Notes: a model not told the origin generated them from the sequence alone. 54,070 nt of DNA from Chitinophagaceae bacterium UBA2375 (GCA_002343985.1 DDTB01000031.1:1-54070); one strand, 5' to 3'. Shown: positions 45,983 to 53,142, numbered from the stretch's first letter. Made by a program: numbers and translations.

Positions 45983-46067
45983 GGAGAGATGGCAGAGTGG
46001 TCGATTGCGGCGGTCTTGAAAACCGTTGACTGTTAAAGGTCCGGGGGTTCGAATCCCTCTCTCTCCG
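45983..46067 (+). tRNA. tRNA-Ser (anticodon TGA)
   Basis: The 85-nt class II tRNA has an acceptor stem GGAGAGA/TCTCTCC, an anticodon stem CGGTC/..ACCG with loop carrying TGA, a long variable arm (TGACTGTTAAAGGTC), a T-stem GGGGG/CCCTC and a T-loop TTCGAAT (46048-46054). The discriminator is G and CCA is not encoded. The 3' 20 bases from the T-loop on are repeated at 46415 and 46782 as part of the tandem array. Confidence 0.97.
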
Positions 46068-46084
46068 CAGGATAAAATAATGAG

Positions 46085-46107
46085 CCCCGTTTTACACGGG
46101 GTTTTTT
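46085..46107 (+). terminator. tRNA-Ser terminator (unit 1)
   Basis: CCCCGT and ACGGGG form a 6-bp stem with a 5-nt loop followed by six T. The GIY-YIG start codon is one base further on (46109). Confidence 0.85.
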
Positions 46108-46108
46108 C

Positions 46109-46381
46109 ATGGCATTTTATGTGTACATATTATATTCCAGTGAATTTGACAGGTACTATATTGGTCAAACTGCCGACGTAGATGACCGGTTGAGGAGGCA
46201 TAATGCTGGTTTGGAAAAATCAACGAAGCCTTATATCCCGTGGACATTGGTTTGTGCCATTGAAAAGCCAGGCAGGGGTGAGGCGATGATATTGGAGCGG
46301 AAGCTCAAAAATTTAAGCAGGGAAAGGTTACAAGTTTTTATTGAAAAGTACGGAGCCGGGGGCCGTGACGATGCGCATTAA
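46109..46381 (+). CDS. GIY-YIG nuclease, unit 1
   Basis: The 90-residue single-domain GIY-YIG endonuclease has the core VYI (5-7) and YYIG (16-19), Arg27 in DDRLRRHN with His31, and a catalytic metal-binding Glu63 in EAMILERKLK. These are the residues needed for DNA phosphodiester cleavage in the UvrC/I-TevI superfamily. The start codon lies one base after the T-run of the tRNA terminator, so translation depends on read-through from tRNA-Ser or an unseen promoter. The stop codon sits in the loop of a hairpin. The target is unknown; its repeated linkage to the tRNA T-loop suggests that sequence. Confidence 0.9.
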   Translation: MAFYVYILYSSEFDRYYIGQTADVDDRLRRHNAGLEKSTKPYIPWTLVCAIEKPGRGEAMILERKLKNLSRERLQVFIEKYGAGGRDDAH

Positions 46382-46414
46382 GCGCATGTCACGGTGCCGA
46401 CAGAATCGTCGGCA
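46363..46414 (+). repeat. Two back-to-back hairpins ending unit 1
   Basis: Hairpin 1 (46363-46394) has CCGTGAC/GTCACGG and TGCGC/GCGCA stems around ATTAA, which contains the GIY-YIG stop codon. Hairpin 2 (46395-46414) has TGCCGAC/GTCGGCA arms around AGAATC. The next base, 46415, is the first of the repeated tRNA T-loop. The same pair recurs at 46730-46781, with one mismatch in hairpin 2. Confidence 0.85.
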
Positions 46415-46451
46415 TTCGAATCCCTCTCTCTCCGCAGGATAAAATAATGAG

Positions 46452-46474
46452 CCCCGTTTTACACGGGGTTTTTT
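46452..46474 (+). terminator. Terminator copy (unit 2)
   Basis: It is an identical copy of the hairpin and T-run at 46085-46107, lying between the second tRNA 3' fragment and the second GIY-YIG start codon. Confidence 0.85.
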
Positions 46475-46475
46475 C

Positions 46476-46748
46476 ATGGCATTTTATGTGTACATATTAT
46501 ATTCAAGTGAATTTGACAGGTACTATATTGGTCAAACTGCCGACGTAGATGACCGGTTGAGGAGGCATAATGCTGGATTGGAAAAATCAACGAAGCCTTA
46601 TATCCCGTGGACATTGGTTTGTGCCATTGAAAAGCCAGGCAGGGGTGAGGCGATGATATTGGAGCGGAAGCTCAAAAATTTAAGCAGGGAAAGGTTACAA
46701 GTTTTTATTGAAAAGTACGGAGCCGGGGGCCGTGACGATGCGCATTAA
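46476..46748 (+). CDS. GIY-YIG nuclease, unit 2
   Basis: The encoded 90 residues are identical to those of unit 1; the only two base changes in the gene are synonymous (third codon positions of Ser10 and Gly34). All catalytic residues (Tyr17, Arg27, Glu63) are present. It is preceded by the copied tRNA 3' end and terminator but by no full tRNA and no TAnnTTTG box, so its expression would need transcription through unit 1. Confidence 0.88.
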   Translation: MAFYVYILYSSEFDRYYIGQTADVDDRLRRHNAGLEKSTKPYIPWTLVCAIEKPGRGEAMILERKLKNLSRERLQVFIEKYGAGGRDDAH

Positions 46749-46818
46749 GCGCATGTCACGGTTCCGACAGAATCGTCGGCATTCGAATCCCTCTCTCTCC
46801 GCAGGATAAAATAATGAG

Positions 46819-46841
46819 CCCCGTTTTTAACGGGGTTTTTT
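46819..46841 (+). terminator. Terminator copy (unit 3)
   Basis: This copy has two changed bases in the stem-loop (CCCCGTTTTTAACGGGG), which keep pairing of CCCCGTT with AACGGGG; six T follow. Confidence 0.8.
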
Positions 46842-46842
46842 C

Positions 46843-47034
46843 ATGGCATTTTATGTGTACATATTATATTCATGTGAATTTGACAGGTACTACATTGGTC
46901 AAACTGCCGACGTAGATGACCGGTTGAGGAGGCATAATGCTGGTTTGGAAAAATCAACGAAGCCTTATATCCCGTGGACTTTGGTTTGTGTGATTCAAAA
47001 GCCAGGCAGGGGTGAGGCGATGATATCTCTTTAA
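46843..47034 (+). pseudogene. Truncated GIY-YIG nuclease, unit 3
   Basis: The frame keeps 61 of the 90 family residues and then ends with Ser-Leu-stop. It retains VYI, YYIG and Arg27 but loses Glu63 and the final helix, so it should not cleave DNA. It has Cys for Ser11, Val for Ala50 and Gln for Glu52 relative to unit 1. Homology ends at 47026. Its stop codon (47032-47034) overlaps, on the other strand, the stop codon of the SPOR-domain gene (47031-47033) through a shared TTAA. Confidence 0.85.
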
Positions 47035-47930
47035 GGCTTGTACACAAACGGAGTTCCCCCAAACAAAACCTTTAAGGAATCGCGCATGCGGGTACTGTCT
47101 GTTGCCGGGTTCATGAATGGCATGGCCAGCAAAAACCTGCTGCTGTCGGGCTTAATTAAAATAAGTTTATGCCCGTAAGTTTTAAATTGCGCCAGTTTTT
47201 TATCTGCCAAAGCAGCATCATTATATTCCCGGATCACAACTTTGAAGCTAAAGCTGTCTGTTGCAGGTTTGGTTTGCACTTGCGAAATACTATCGCGTGC
47301 TGCCTGTGCTGAAACTAATAGGGTGCTGTCGGGCTTTCCCGTTTCCCTGCTGCTGTCTGCTGCAACACTGACCGGCTGCTCCACATTTTCCGCAGATTTT
47401 TTTCGTTGGGTATAAAAAATAATGCTGAGGATGGCGGCAACGGCAATGGTGATGGCTGCTGCCAGCCATTTGGCATTTCCTTTTTTACGGGGTGGTGATG
47501 AAAAATCTATTTCAGGCCTTTCTTTTTCCTTAACTGCCGGCTGGCTTTGTTCGGGTTTTTGAATGAACGAACTGCCTTGTTTGAATTCGTAATTTCCCAG
47601 TTGGTTCTTAAATAAAATACCCAATCCTTCAATCGGAAGCGGTTTGCCGATATTCATGAATTGTTTGCCGAGGATTGTAAATGATTCCAGGTCGGAAGTG
47701 GCCAGTGGCTTTATTTTCCGGGTGTGCTCTACAATATACTCAATAAATGAATCGTCTTGCTTGGCTTTGGGGTTGTATTCAAATTCGATGGCATTTTCGG
47801 GCAGGATCAATTCCTTATCTTCTTCGGTGGGCAATGCAAAATCACCGTTTACCCGGAAGTTACCGATTTCCTGCAGGCTCAGGGTTTTATGGGTAAGGAG
47901 GTACCTGGCAATCAGATGTTCTATTTTCAT
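47031..47930 (-). CDS. HU-CCDC81-like and SPOR domain membrane protein
   Basis: The 299-residue protein has an N-terminal HU/CCDC81-type region (about 1-125: IARYLLTHKTLSLQEIGNF, PIEGLGILFKNQLGNYEF), one transmembrane segment (about 155-172, KWLAAAITIAVAAILSIIFY) and a C-terminal SPOR domain (about 225-299: FKVVIREYNDAALADKKLAQ ... RFLLAMPF). SPOR domains bind denuded peptidoglycan at division sites; the HU-like part lies in the cytoplasm and may bind DNA or other proteins. This architecture is common in Bacteroidota and is thought to link division or wall state with the cytoplasm (inference). Its 3' end is touched by the truncated GIY-YIG unit. Confidence 0.88.
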   Translation of the reverse strand: MKIEHLIARYLLTHKTLSLQEIGNFRVNGDFALPTEEDKELILPENAIEFEYNPKAKQDDSFIEYIVEHTRKIKPLATSDLESFTILGKQFMNIGKPLPIEGLGILFKNQLGNYEFKQGSSFIQKPEQSQPAVKEKERPEIDFSSPPRKKGNAKWLAAAITIAVAAILSIIFYTQRKKSAENVEQPVSVAADSSRETGKPDSTLLVSAQAARDSISQVQTKPATDSFSFKVVIREYNDAALADKKLAQFKTYGHKLILIKPDSSRFLLAMPFMNPATDSTRMRDSLKVLFGGTPFVYKP

Positions 47931-48005
47931 GCAGCTTCAGATATGACTTTATGCAATATATCTATAAATGGCTAAAGATTCGCACGGTTTTGAGTATTTT
48001 TGCGC

Positions 48006-48359
48006 ATGCTCAATGCGGAGGAATTGGCTTTTATAAATTATTGGGAGGAAGCCCGGGAGAGGGAAAGCAGCGTTTCCCAAAAAATTAAACGGGGGCTGCC
48101 CATGGCGCTCGTATTTGGCCTGCCCATACCTTTTTCCATCATCGCCGTATACTGGCTTTCGCCCGATTGGTACACGAGGGTATCAAAATCGGTGTCAACA
48201 GTTGCTGTTACGATTGTTATCGCGGTGATCATCAGCATATTTTTCTTTTCGTTTATGCGGATGCACCTGAAATGGGAAATGAATGAGCAGCAATACCTGG
48301 AATTAAAGAAAAGGCAAAGGGCTTCCGATGCAGCAGAAAAGGCAAATCATACATCTTAA
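48006..48359 (+). CDS. Small membrane protein of unknown function
   Basis: The protein has 117 residues from the ATG; a TTG two codons earlier is part of a TATTTTTG box (47995-48002) and is unlikely to be the start. An amphipathic charged N-terminus (EEARERESSVSQKIKRG) is followed by two hydrophobic segments (about 32-52 and 66-88) and a charged C-terminal helix. If the box is used, the transcript would be almost leaderless. The FKBP gene follows after 12 bp, so the two form an operon. No family is recognised. Confidence 0.8.
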   Translation: MLNAEELAFINYWEEARERESSVSQKIKRGLPMALVFGLPIPFSIIAVYWLSPDWYTRVSKSVSTVAVTIVIAVIISIFFFSFMRMHLKWEMNEQQYLELKKRQRASDAAEKANHTS

Positions 48360-48371
48360 TAAAAAAAACAC

Positions 48372-48878
48372 ATGAAGAAATCCATTTTATGGCTCAGCGC
48401 CCTGGTTATTACATTAAGTTCCTGTGTCAAGGACGCTGTGGAAACCTGTCCGTACAACGATTCCAGCGCGACAGCCAGCGCCGCTGAGATATCCGCCCTC
48501 GAAGATTATTTCGTGACCAACTCCATTTCGCCTACCAGGCATCCCAGCGGAGTGTATTATATGATCAATCGCGCAGGAAGCGGGGCAACTCCAGGCGTTT
48601 GCAATCAGATCAATGTGAAGTACTCCGGGTACCTCCTGGGCAGCAGTACGGCTTTTGATTCAAACACCAGTGCCACAGGCGCATTTTTCACATTAGGCAC
48701 TTTGATTGTTGGCTGGCAGAAAGGTTTGTCTGTATTAAACACAGGCGGGGCCATCACCATCTACATCCCGCCAACATTAGGTTATGGCAGTAACCCGGTG
48801 CGCAACGGAAACGGTGATGTTGTCATTCCGGCAAATGCCTACCTGAAATTTGACATAGAATTGCTCGCGATTCAATAA
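48372..48878 (+). CDS. FKBP-type peptidyl-prolyl isomerase lipoprotein
   Basis: The 168-residue protein has a lipoprotein signal (LSALVITLSSC, Cys18). The FKBP domain spans about 60-168 and shows CNQINVKYSGYLLGSSTAFDS, a WQKGLSVLNTGG segment and IYIPPTLGYGSN, the usual active-site framework. It should speed proline isomerisation during folding of envelope proteins. The N-terminal 40 residues are a linker. It forms an operon with the small membrane protein and is followed by a hairpin terminator that abuts sdaA. Confidence 0.93.
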   Translation: MKKSILWLSALVITLSSCVKDAVETCPYNDSSATASAAEISALEDYFVTNSISPTRHPSGVYYMINRAGSGATPGVCNQINVKYSGYLLGSSTAFDSNTSATGAFFTLGTLIVGWQKGLSVLNTGGAITIYIPPTLGYGSNPVRNGNGDVVIPANAYLKFDIELLAIQ

Positions 48879-48903
48879 CCAGATCGGTTTTTACCTAACT
48901 TAG

Positions 48904-48935
48904 GGCTTTAATCTTCGGATTAAAGCCTTTTTTTT
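48904..48935 (+). terminator. UUCG-tetraloop terminator directly before sdaA
   Basis: GGCTTTAATC (48904-48913) and GATTAAAGCC (48918-48927) form a 10-bp perfect stem capped by TTCG, followed by eight T (48928-48935). It lies 25 bp after the FKBP stop and only 5 bp before the sdaA start codon. Confidence 0.9.
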
Positions 48936-48940
48936 GCAGC

Positions 48941-50368
48941 ATGCAGCACGAAGCCATCTCCATATTCGATATGTTTAAAATAGGCGTTGGGCCCAGCAGT
49001 AGCCACACGCTCGGCCCATGGCGGGCTGCACAACTTTTTACCGCTCAGCTTGATGAAAAAGGATGGTTACAGGATGTTGTTTCACTCGAAGTATTGCTGT
49101 ATGGATCCCTGGCAAAAACAGGTGTGGGGCATGGTACCGATATCGCCGTCATGCTCGGTCTATCTGGTGAAGACCCCGTAACATTTGCCGTTGATCATAT
49201 CCAACCCAGGATACAGGATATCCGAATCATGAAAAAATTGTTGCTGGGGGGCAGGCATGAAATTGATTTTAACCCAACCGATGATATTGAATTCCTTTTC
49301 AGCGAATCCCTGCCTTTTCATCCCAATGCGTTAACCTTTTTGGCCACTTTAACAGATGGACGGCATATCGCGGAAACCTATTATTCTATCGGTGGCGGCT
49401 TTGTGAAACAAGAAATGGAAACAGTTGCGCAAAAGCAAATGGTCAACCTTCCATTTCCCATCAATACATCTGATGATCTCCTGCACTGGTGCCGAAAAAC
49501 GGGTATGGCCATTCATGAAGTTGTGATGGAAAATGAATCGGCATGGCGTTCAGAAATGGAAACCAGAAAAGGTATCCTGGATATTTGGCAGGTGATGAAA
49601 GATTGTACGTTCAGGGGTTGCCATACCGAAGGCTACCTGCCCGGTGGGCTGCAGGTGAAAAGGAGGGCCTCCTCATTAAATAAGAAACTACTCTGCGGTA
49701 AACATTATCATGATTACAATTCATGGATTTATGAGATCAAACAGGGGGGCACAAATTTTCAATATATACTTGATTGGGTAAGTTGTTTCGCGTTGGCCGT
49801 GAATGAAGAAAATGCATCATTCGGAAGGGTAGTCACTGCGCCAACCAATGGCGCGGCAGGTGTTATCCCGGCCGTTTTACAATATTATATTTGCTTTGCC
49901 GGTGGCGACTCTGAAGATAAAATCATTCAGTTTTTACTGACCGCTTCTGAAGTGGGCAGTATTTTCAAAAAAGGGGCTACCATATCCGCGGCTATGGGTG
50001 GATGCCAGGCAGAAATTGGAGTGAGCAGCGCGATGGCCGCAGCGGCCCTGACGGAATCGCTGGGAGGTACGCAACGCCAGGCTTTGATGGCTGCTGAGAT
50101 CGCCATGGAACATCACCTGGGCATGACTTGCGACCCTATTGGCGGACTGGTGCAGATCCCCTGTATTGAACGGAATACCATGGGCGCCATAAAAGCCATC
50201 ACCGCTTCGCAACTGGCCTTGCGCAGCAGCCCCGATTATGCCAAAGTAAGCCTCGATGGTGTGATCAAAACCATGTGGGATACGGCTTTAGACATGAACA
50301 GCAAGTACAAAGAAACCTCTGACGGTGGATTGGCTGTTAATGTGCCTGTTGGGTTGAGTGAGTGCTGA
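48941..50368 (+). CDS. sdaA: L-serine ammonia-lyase (single-chain)
   Basis: The 475-residue iron-sulfur enzyme deaminates L-serine to pyruvate. The N-terminus (ISIFDMFKIGVGPSSSHTLGP) matches the family start, which fixes the ATG at 48941. The alpha-type domain carries APTNGAAGVIPAVLQYY and cysteines in TCDPIGGLVQIPCIERN, expected to hold the 4Fe-4S cluster. Alpha and beta domains are fused, as in E. coli SdaA. The start codon follows a strong terminator by 5 bp and no TAnnTTTG box is visible, so expression probably involves read-through or attenuation. Confidence 0.96.
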   Translation: MQHEAISIFDMFKIGVGPSSSHTLGPWRAAQLFTAQLDEKGWLQDVVSLEVLLYGSLAKTGVGHGTDIAVMLGLSGEDPVTFAVDHIQPRIQDIRIMKKLLLGGRHEIDFNPTDDIEFLFSESLPFHPNALTFLATLTDGRHIAETYYSIGGGFVKQEMETVAQKQMVNLPFPINTSDDLLHWCRKTGMAIHEVVMENESAWRSEMETRKGILDIWQVMKDCTFRGCHTEGYLPGGLQVKRRASSLNKKLLCGKHYHDYNSWIYEIKQGGTNFQYILDWVSCFALAVNEENASFGRVVTAPTNGAAGVIPAVLQYYICFAGGDSEDKIIQFLLTASEVGSIFKKGATISAAMGGCQAEIGVSSAMAAAALTESLGGTQRQALMAAEIAMEHHLGMTCDPIGGLVQIPCIERNTMGAIKAITASQLALRSSPDYAKVSLDGVIKTMWDTALDMNSKYKETSDGGLAVNVPVGLSEC

Positions 50369-50430
50369 TTTGTATTATTGAATTGTGTATATGAAGGCCT
50401 GTATCAGCAGTTGAAATTTACGATCAATGG

Positions 50431-50868
50431 CTATAAGCCATATTTTCTCTTGATATCCCTTTCCTGTTCCCGGCCTTTGATGGTTTCCCTTTTATCGTAC
50501 ACTTTCTTGCCCTTTCCAAGCCCTATATCAATTTTTGCCAGTCCTTTTTCACTAAGGTAAATACGCAAGGGGACCAGGGTGTAGCCCTTTTCCTTGATCT
50601 TCGTTTGCAACCGGTTTAGCTCCCTGCGGGTGAGCAATAATTTCCTTTCCTGCATGGGCTCATGGTTTATATGCGTGCCAAAAGCGTATTCGGAAATGTG
50701 CAGGTTTTTAATATAGAGTTCATTGCGGTGAAAAATGCAATACGCGTCATTAAAACTGGCTTTTCCGGCCCGGAGCGATTTAATCTCTGTTCCGCGCAAT
50801 ACCATGCCCGCCGTATAGGTAGCTTCTATAAAGTATTCGTGGTAAGCTTTTTTGTTGTTGATATCCAA
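50431..50868 (-). CDS. smpB: SsrA-binding protein
   Basis: The 145-residue protein binds tmRNA and delivers it to stalled ribosomes for trans-translation. It shows the SmpB core: NKKAYHEYFIEATYTAGMVL, GTEIKSLRAGKASFNDAY, ELNRLQTKIKEKGYTLVPLR and the basic C-terminal tail KKVYDKRETIKGREQERDIK. The length is normal for the family. A TATCTTTG box lies 17 bp upstream (50886-50893). The tmRNA gene itself is not in this window. Confidence 0.97.
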   Translation of the reverse strand: MDINNKKAYHEYFIEATYTAGMVLRGTEIKSLRAGKASFNDAYCIFHRNELYIKNLHISEYAFGTHINHEPMQERKLLLTRRELNRLQTKIKEKGYTLVPLRIYLSEKGLAKIDIGLGKGKKVYDKRETIKGREQERDIKRKYGL

Positions 50869-50885
50869 TCCCTTCAGGTTTTTTG

Positions 50886-50893
50886 CAAAGATA
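50886..50893 (-). promoter_or_regulatory. -7 box of smpB
   Basis: TATCTTTG on the minus strand fits TAnnTTTG, 17 bp before the start codon. No ideal TTG is seen. Confidence 0.5.
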
Positions 50894-50941
50894 ATACGAA
50901 GGCCCGTGCTGGCTCTCGCGGGAGTTTCAGGGCATAAAAAA

Positions 50942-50962
50942 ACCGGGGTAGAAACGCCCGGT
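50942..50962 (-). terminator. Terminator after accD
   Basis: ACCGGG and CCCGGT form a 6-bp stem with a 9-nt loop, followed on the minus strand by at least seven T. It lies about 90 bp after accD and ends the fbaB-accD transcript. Confidence 0.75.
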
Positions 50963-51052
50963 CGTTTTTAATCCGTACCCTATGAAAACTAGGATGAAGT
51001 TAAGATAAGTTTATGAACTGACCAAAAAAAGGTTTCAGGCATCCGTTCTCCA

Positions 51053-51964
51053 TTAATGCGCAAATAAATGCAGCAGGGAGGCCAGTTTCTCTTTCAGGTC
51101 TTTTCGGTGAATGATGAAATCGAGGAAGCCATGTTCCAGCAGGAATTCACTTCTTTGAAACCCCGGTGGAAGGTCTTTTTTAATGGTCTCTTTAATCACC
51201 CTGGGGCCCGCAAATCCAATAAGGGCGCCGGGTTCCCCGCAAATCACATCCCCAAGCATCGCAAATGAAGCGGTAGTCCCGCCAAATGTGGGATCCGTGC
51301 ACAATGAGATATAAGGGATTTTTTGCTGGCTCAGTAATGTTAGTTTACCGGATGTTTTTGCCAGTTGCATGAGGGAGAAAGCGCTTTCCATCATTCGGGC
51401 ACCGCCGCTTTTATTGATGATCATGAAAGGATAACGGTGCTCCAGGCAATAATCGCAGGCCCTGCATATTTTCTCTCCCATAACACTGCCCAGGCTTCCC
51501 CCGATAAATTCAAAATCCATACAGGCTACCACCAGGTCGTAACCCTTTACTTTTCCATGGGCCACGGTAATGGAATCATGGATGTCGGTTTTGGCATAGG
51601 TTTCCTCGAGCCTGTCTTTATAAGGTTTGAGGTCAACAAATCCCAGCATGTCTTTCGACTTGATATTCGCGAAGAGTTCCTGGTATACATTTTCATCAAA
51701 AATGATCCCGAAATATTCCTCACTTCCAATGCGGTGGTGGTATTCGCACTTCGGACACACATACTTATTTTCACTCAGCTCGATCATAGTACAGGTGTAC
51801 TTACAATTCGGGCATTTCGTCCACAATCCTTCAGGGGCATCCTTTTTTTCTTTTGTGGATGTAAGGATACCCTTTTTGATGCGTTTGAACCAACTGGGTT
51901 TATTTTCATCGGCCAATGAGTCCTCACCGGCCAGGTTCGCGTCGAAGTCTTCTTCTTGTCTCAT
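51053..51964 (-). CDS. accD: Acetyl-CoA carboxylase carboxyltransferase beta subunit
   Basis: From the chosen start (MRQEEDFDANLAG) the protein has 303 residues; upstream ATGs at 52033 and 52045 overlap fbaB and exceed the usual length. A zinc ribbon (Cys51, Cys54, Cys70, Cys73: CPNC ... CPKC) precedes the crotonase-type domain with GGSLGSVMGEKICRACDY and SGGARMMESAFSLMQ. With AccA, which is not in the window, it transfers the carboxyl group from biotin to acetyl-CoA and makes malonyl-CoA for fatty acid synthesis. It lies 46 bp after fbaB on the same strand and shares its terminator. Confidence 0.96.
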   Translation of the reverse strand: MRQEEDFDANLAGEDSLADENKPSWFKRIKKGILTSTKEKKDAPEGLWTKCPNCKYTCTMIELSENKYVCPKCEYHHRIGSEEYFGIIFDENVYQELFANIKSKDMLGFVDLKPYKDRLEETYAKTDIHDSITVAHGKVKGYDLVVACMDFEFIGGSLGSVMGEKICRACDYCLEHRYPFMIINKSGGARMMESAFSLMQLAKTSGKLTLLSQQKIPYISLCTDPTFGGTTASFAMLGDVICGEPGALIGFAGPRVIKETIKKDLPPGFQRSEFLLEHGFLDFIIHRKDLKEKLASLLHLFAH

Positions 51965-52010
51965 AGCTTGATTGTCTGGTAAATGATCATCAATGTTTGA
52001 CAACGATTCA

Positions 52011-53069
52011 TTATGCGATGCTGATGCCTTCATCCAGATATACATCCTGGATCGTATTCAGCAGTTCCACGCCATCTTTCATAGGCTTCTGGAAAGCCTT
52101 ACGCCCGCTGATCAGTCCCATACCGCCGGCACGTTTGTTCACTACGGCGGTAGCAACGGCTTCGGCCAGGTCAGTTGCGCCCTTGCTTTCACCCCCGCTG
52201 TTAATCAAGCCCACACGGCCCATGTAGCAGTTTGCAACCTGGTAACGGGTGAGGTCGATAGGATGGTCTGATGTGAGTTTTTCGTACACCAGTTTATTGG
52301 TTTTACCATGCTTGGTAGCATTATAACCACCGTTGTTGGTAGGGAGTTTCTGTTTGATGATATCCGCCTGGATGGTCACACCAAGGTGGTTTGCCTGCCC
52401 GGTGAAATCCGCCGCTGTGCTGTAATCCACTCCGTCAACCTTAAATCCGCTATTGCGTACATAACACCAGAGAACGGTTGTCATGCCCAGTTCGTGGGCC
52501 ATTTCAAATGCAGTGGCCACTTCCTGGAGTTGGCGAGTGCTCTCGGCGCTGCCCCAATAGACGGTTGCACCTACAGATACAGCCCCCATGTTCCAGGCAT
52601 CCTTAATCTGGCCGAACATGACCTGGTCAAATTTATTGGGATAGCTCAGGAATTCATTATGGTTGATTTTTACCATCATTGGGATTTTGTGGGCATATTT
52701 CCTGCTCACCACACCCAATACGCCATATGTTGAACACACCGCGTTGCAACCGCCTTCTATGGCCAGTTTCACGATATTTTCCGGGTCGAAATAGATGGGG
52801 TTGGGGGAGAATGAAGCGCCGGCGCTGTGCTCGATGCCCTGGTCTACAGGTAAAATCGACAAATAGCCGGTACCAGCGAGACGGCCATGGTTCAGCATAG
52901 ACTGCATGCTCCTCAGGGTTTGATTGCTTCGGTTGCTATTGATCCAGTAATCGTCTACCAAACCGGGATTAGGCAGGTGGATTTGATCCTTGGTTATCGT
53001 TTTACACTCATGGTTCAACAGGGATTCGGCATCGTTGCCCAATAATTCAATGATTTTCTTAGAAGCCAT
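52011..53069 (-). CDS. fbaB: Class I fructose-bisphosphate aldolase (DhnA/FbaB type)
   Basis: From MASKKIIELLGNDAESLL the protein has 352 residues, the usual family length; the longer frame to 53219 is unrelated. It resembles E. coli FbaB throughout: GRLAGTGYLSILPVDQG, GQANHLGVTIQADIIKQK, ANCYMGRVGLINSGG and NKRAGGMGLISGRKAF. It cleaves or forms fructose-1,6-bisphosphate by a Schiff-base mechanism in glycolysis and gluconeogenesis. A TATTTTTG box lies 16 bp upstream (53086-53093). accD follows after 46 bp. Confidence 0.96.
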   Translation of the reverse strand: MASKKIIELLGNDAESLLNHECKTITKDQIHLPNPGLVDDYWINSNRSNQTLRSMQSMLNHGRLAGTGYLSILPVDQGIEHSAGASFSPNPIYFDPENIVKLAIEGGCNAVCSTYGVLGVVSRKYAHKIPMMVKINHNEFLSYPNKFDQVMFGQIKDAWNMGAVSVGATVYWGSAESTRQLQEVATAFEMAHELGMTTVLWCYVRNSGFKVDGVDYSTAADFTGQANHLGVTIQADIIKQKLPTNNGGYNATKHGKTNKLVYEKLTSDHPIDLTRYQVANCYMGRVGLINSGGESKGATDLAEAVATAVVNKRAGGMGLISGRKAFQKPMKDGVELLNTIQDVYLDEGISIA

Positions 53070-53085
53070 AGATGTTAGTTTTTTA

Positions 53086-53093
53086 CAAAAATA
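53086..53093 (-). promoter_or_regulatory. -7 box of fbaB
   Basis: TATTTTTG on the minus strand fits TAnnTTTG, 16 bp before the fbaB start. The nearest TTG is about 30 nt further upstream. Confidence 0.5.
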
Positions 53094-53142
53094 AGGATGT
53101 GAAGGTATGAAAATCCCATTACTCAAAGGGGGGGATGGTATA

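Larger units (their letters stand above)
46048..47026 (+). repeat. Tandem array: tRNA 3' end + terminator + GIY-YIG gene, period 367 bp
   Basis: Units begin at 46048 (inside tRNA-Ser, first base of the T-loop), 46415 and 46782: the spacing is exactly 367 bp twice. Each holds the last 20 tRNA bases, a spacer, the hairpin terminator, the GIY-YIG gene and two hairpins. Units 1 and 2 differ at three positions only (46138, 46210 and 46396 of unit 1). Unit 3 differs from unit 1 at nine positions over 245 bp and stops matching after 47026, where it meets the 3' end of the SPOR-domain gene. The structure is seen directly; the cause (insertion or unequal crossing over) is not. Confidence 0.97.

Noticed and set aside
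46048..47026. Array considered as a CRISPR locus
   Set aside because: The repeated unit is 367 bp and contains a gene; there are no short repeats with unique spacers and no cas genes.
46048..47034. GIY-YIG genes considered as intron-encoded homing endonucleases
   Set aside because: No gene is interrupted: tRNA-Ser is intact and contiguous, and no group I intron core is recognisable between the units.
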